Origin: an uncultured Aquimonas sp.
Lineage (GTDB): Bacteria; Pseudomonadota; Gammaproteobacteria; Xanthomonadales; Xanthomonadaceae
Length of the DNA: 5,372 bases
Direction: 5' to 3'
Assembly: GCA_946481615.1 (NCBI GenBank)
Contig: CAMLOR010000238.1
Location: forward strand, 1-5,372
The notes under the pieces were generated by a model, which made no database searches, was not told the origin of the DNA, and saw only the letters and a program-made list of their open reading frames with translations. Shown in pieces: positions 4,608 through 5,372 of the stretch. The translations under genes and the position numbers were made by a program. The first letter of the stretch is position 1, and every line of letters begins with the position of its first letter.

Positions 4608-4865
4608 ATGGACCGCTCCCCTCTGCATCCGCTTCGCCTGCTTCCCGCCCTGCTGGCCAAGCAGGATCAGGGTCGTCGCCATTTCGAAAGGGAAATAGAA
4701 CAATGGCTTGCCTCGCAGTCCGAGGCTGTGGCGTCTGCTCCGGAAGAAGTTGCATCAGGCACTCCGGTCACCGCAGCCAACACGGGGGCGGATGCCGATC
4801 ATCCCGTCGATGGAACGGCCAGCGTCCCGAATGCGGGAGAAACAATCCCGGAGGCGGGACAATGA
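4608..4865 (+). CDS. Small hypothetical protein, translationally coupled to the SDR-like gene
   Basis: An 85-aa frame that I do not recognise. Residues 1-37 are basic and probably helical ('LRLLPALLAKQDQGRRHFER' is 9-28, then 'EIEQWLA'). Residues 38-85 contain no Lys or Arg, carry eight Asp/Glu and are rich in Ala, Ser, Thr, Pro and Gly, so probably disordered. The end is a short 7-residue repeat, 'VPNAGET' then 'IPEAGQ'. There is no signal peptide or long membrane segment. Evidence that it is real: its TGA overlaps the next gene's ATG as ATGA. Against: no Shine-Dalgarno precedes ATG 4608, and codon choice is less GC-biased than its neighbours (several GCA, TCA, ACA, GAA, ATA). An in-frame TTG at 4542 would give 107 aa but overlaps the LysR promoter and has no ribosome site. 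It may be a transferred, a young or a species-specific gene. Confidence 0.55.
   Translation: MDRSPLHPLRLLPALLAKQDQGRRHFEREIEQWLASQSEAVASAPEEVASGTPVTAANTGADADHPVDGTASVPNAGETIPEAGQ
4825..4859 (+). promoter_or_regulatory. Tandem TCCCG-N4-CGGGA hairpins enclosing the SDR ribosome site
   Basis: Two small hairpins share the same 5-bp stem: 4825-4829/4834-4838 (loop AATG) and 4846-4850/4855-4859 (loop GAGG), on a 21-nt period. The Shine-Dalgarno GGAGG (4850-4854), 7 nt before the SDR start, is the second loop plus its closing G. Three GGA triplets (4836-4838, 4850-4852, 4857-4859... as GGA at 4857-4859) lie in the array, a feature used by RsmA/CsrA. Both hairpins lie inside the end of the small ORF, whose translation would open them. 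Confidence 0.5.
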
Positions 4866-5372
4866 AACCGGCCCTGCTGGTGGTCGGCGCCACCGGGCGC
4901 GTGGGCCGCGGCGTGGTCGCCGCGGCCGTGGCGCAGGGCCGCGCGGTGATCGCGGTGGCGCGCCAGACGCGCGAACTGCAGCAGCTGCGCGATGCCTTCG
5001 CCGGTGCCGACCTCGCCATCGTGCGCGGCTCGGTGGCCGACGACACGCGCAGCGCGCGACTGGTGCAAGCGTTGCGCCGGCTCGGCCGCCCGCTCGAAGG
5101 CATCGTCACCGCGATCTGCGGCGAGTGCGAACGCGGCCGCGTGCTCGATCGTCCGGGCACGGCGCTGCGCCGCATGCTCGACCAGAACCTCGGCGCGCAC
5201 GAAAGCGCGGCGCGCCATCTGCTGCCCTTGCTGGCCGACTCCGGCCGCGGCGGCAGCTACGTGCTGATCGGCGGCCCCGGCGGCGACCAGCCCTGGGCCG
5301 GCTACGGCCATCGCTCCATCGTCTCGGCCTCGCTGCGCATGCTGGCGCGCGTGCTGCACGAGGAAGCGCGCG
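4862..5372 (+). CDS. Atypical short-chain dehydrogenase/reductase (SDR)-like protein (3' end missing)
   Basis: From ATG at 4862 the frame stays open for 170 codons to the right edge. It starts with a Rossmann nucleotide-binding fold: beta strand 'KPALLVVGATGRVGRGVV' (2-19) with the GxxGxxG glycines at 9, 12 and 15. Arg34 after the second strand ('VIAVARQTREL', 29-39) suggests NADP(H) preference (inference). 'GSVADD' (56-61) matches the adenine-site Asp, and 'DQNLGAHESAARHLLPLL' (107-124) carries the structural Asn109 typical of classical SDRs. The catalytic part is altered: 'YVLIGGPGGD' (133-142) has Gly where the catalytic Ser is expected. 'GYGHRSIVSASL' (147-158) keeps Tyr148 but has Ser152 in place of Lys of YxxxK. 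GGAGG at 4850-4854 precedes ATG by 7 nt, and the ATGA overlap implies coupling to the small ORF. The substrate is unknown; it may be a non-catalytic NAD(P) sensor. Confidence 0.88.
   Translation, partial: MKPALLVVGATGRVGRGVVAAAVAQGRAVIAVARQTRELQQLRDAFAGADLAIVRGSVADDTRSARLVQALRRLGRPLEGIVTAICGECERGRVLDRPGTALRRMLDQNLGAHESAARHLLPLLADSGRGGSYVLIGGPGGDQPWAGYGHRSIVSASLRMLARVLHEEAR

Noticed and set aside
4542..4865. TTG start giving a 107-aa version of the small ORF
   Set aside because: It overlaps the lysR promoter region, has no ribosome site and adds residues without recognisable features.
1..5372. tRNA/rRNA genes, CRISPR arrays, insertion sequences, phage or toxin-antitoxin genes
   Set aside because: I looked for them on both strands and saw no cloverleaf-like segments, regularly spaced repeats, transposase motifs or paired small toxin/antitoxin frames.

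Overview
This is a GC-rich (roughly 65-70%) bacterial chromosomal segment with tightly packed genes. It carries eight protein-coding genes, two of them cut by the window edges. Codon choice, the Gram-negative protein families (beta-class GST, DedA-rhodanese, CrgA/DmlR-like LysR) and a REP-type repeat at 2009-2091 fit a gammaproteobacterium, most likely of the Xanthomonadaceae/Lysobacter group. That repeat, of the 'GTCATTCC...GGGAATCCAGTGACTT' kind, is the best taxonomic clue. The assignment is an inference from repeat style and protein flavour, not a database match.

Left part (1-1999): the start of an HxlR-family regulator (minus strand, cut by the left edge) faces a plus-strand pair made of a nitronate monooxygenase and a beta-class glutathione S-transferase, 33 bp apart. 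The 135-bp divergent region holds four copies of a GGTWACC palindrome placed over the likely promoters. The simplest reading is a locally autoregulated redox/electrophile-detoxification unit. The HxlR protein keeps the N-terminal Cys-Pro that serves as redox sensor in characterised relatives.

Middle part (2000-3405): after a paired REP element comes a membrane protein that fuses a DedA-type domain to a C-terminal rhodanese domain. It has no Shine-Dalgarno sequence but a TANNNT motif 7 nt before its ATG. It ends in a GC hairpin and converges on a small secreted protein on the minus strand that has a clear signal peptide and no known function.

Right part (3486-5372): a LysR-family regulator on the minus strand is divergent from a plus-strand pair. 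The pair is a small unrecognised ORF (85 aa) and an atypical short-chain dehydrogenase/reductase-like protein that runs off the right edge. These two overlap by ATGA, and the second gene's Shine-Dalgarno sits in the loop of one of two tandem hairpins. The LysR gene has a good sigma-70-like promoter in the divergent region, where it may control both itself and the SDR pair.

No RNA genes, CRISPR arrays, insertion sequences or phage genes are visible, and no stretch longer than 300 bases lacks a gene. I found no clearly unprecedented system. The best leads are the HxlR/NMO/GST operator array, the DedA-rhodanese fusion with altered DedA key residues and a possible leaderless start, and the small ORF/degenerate SDR pair with tandem hairpins.
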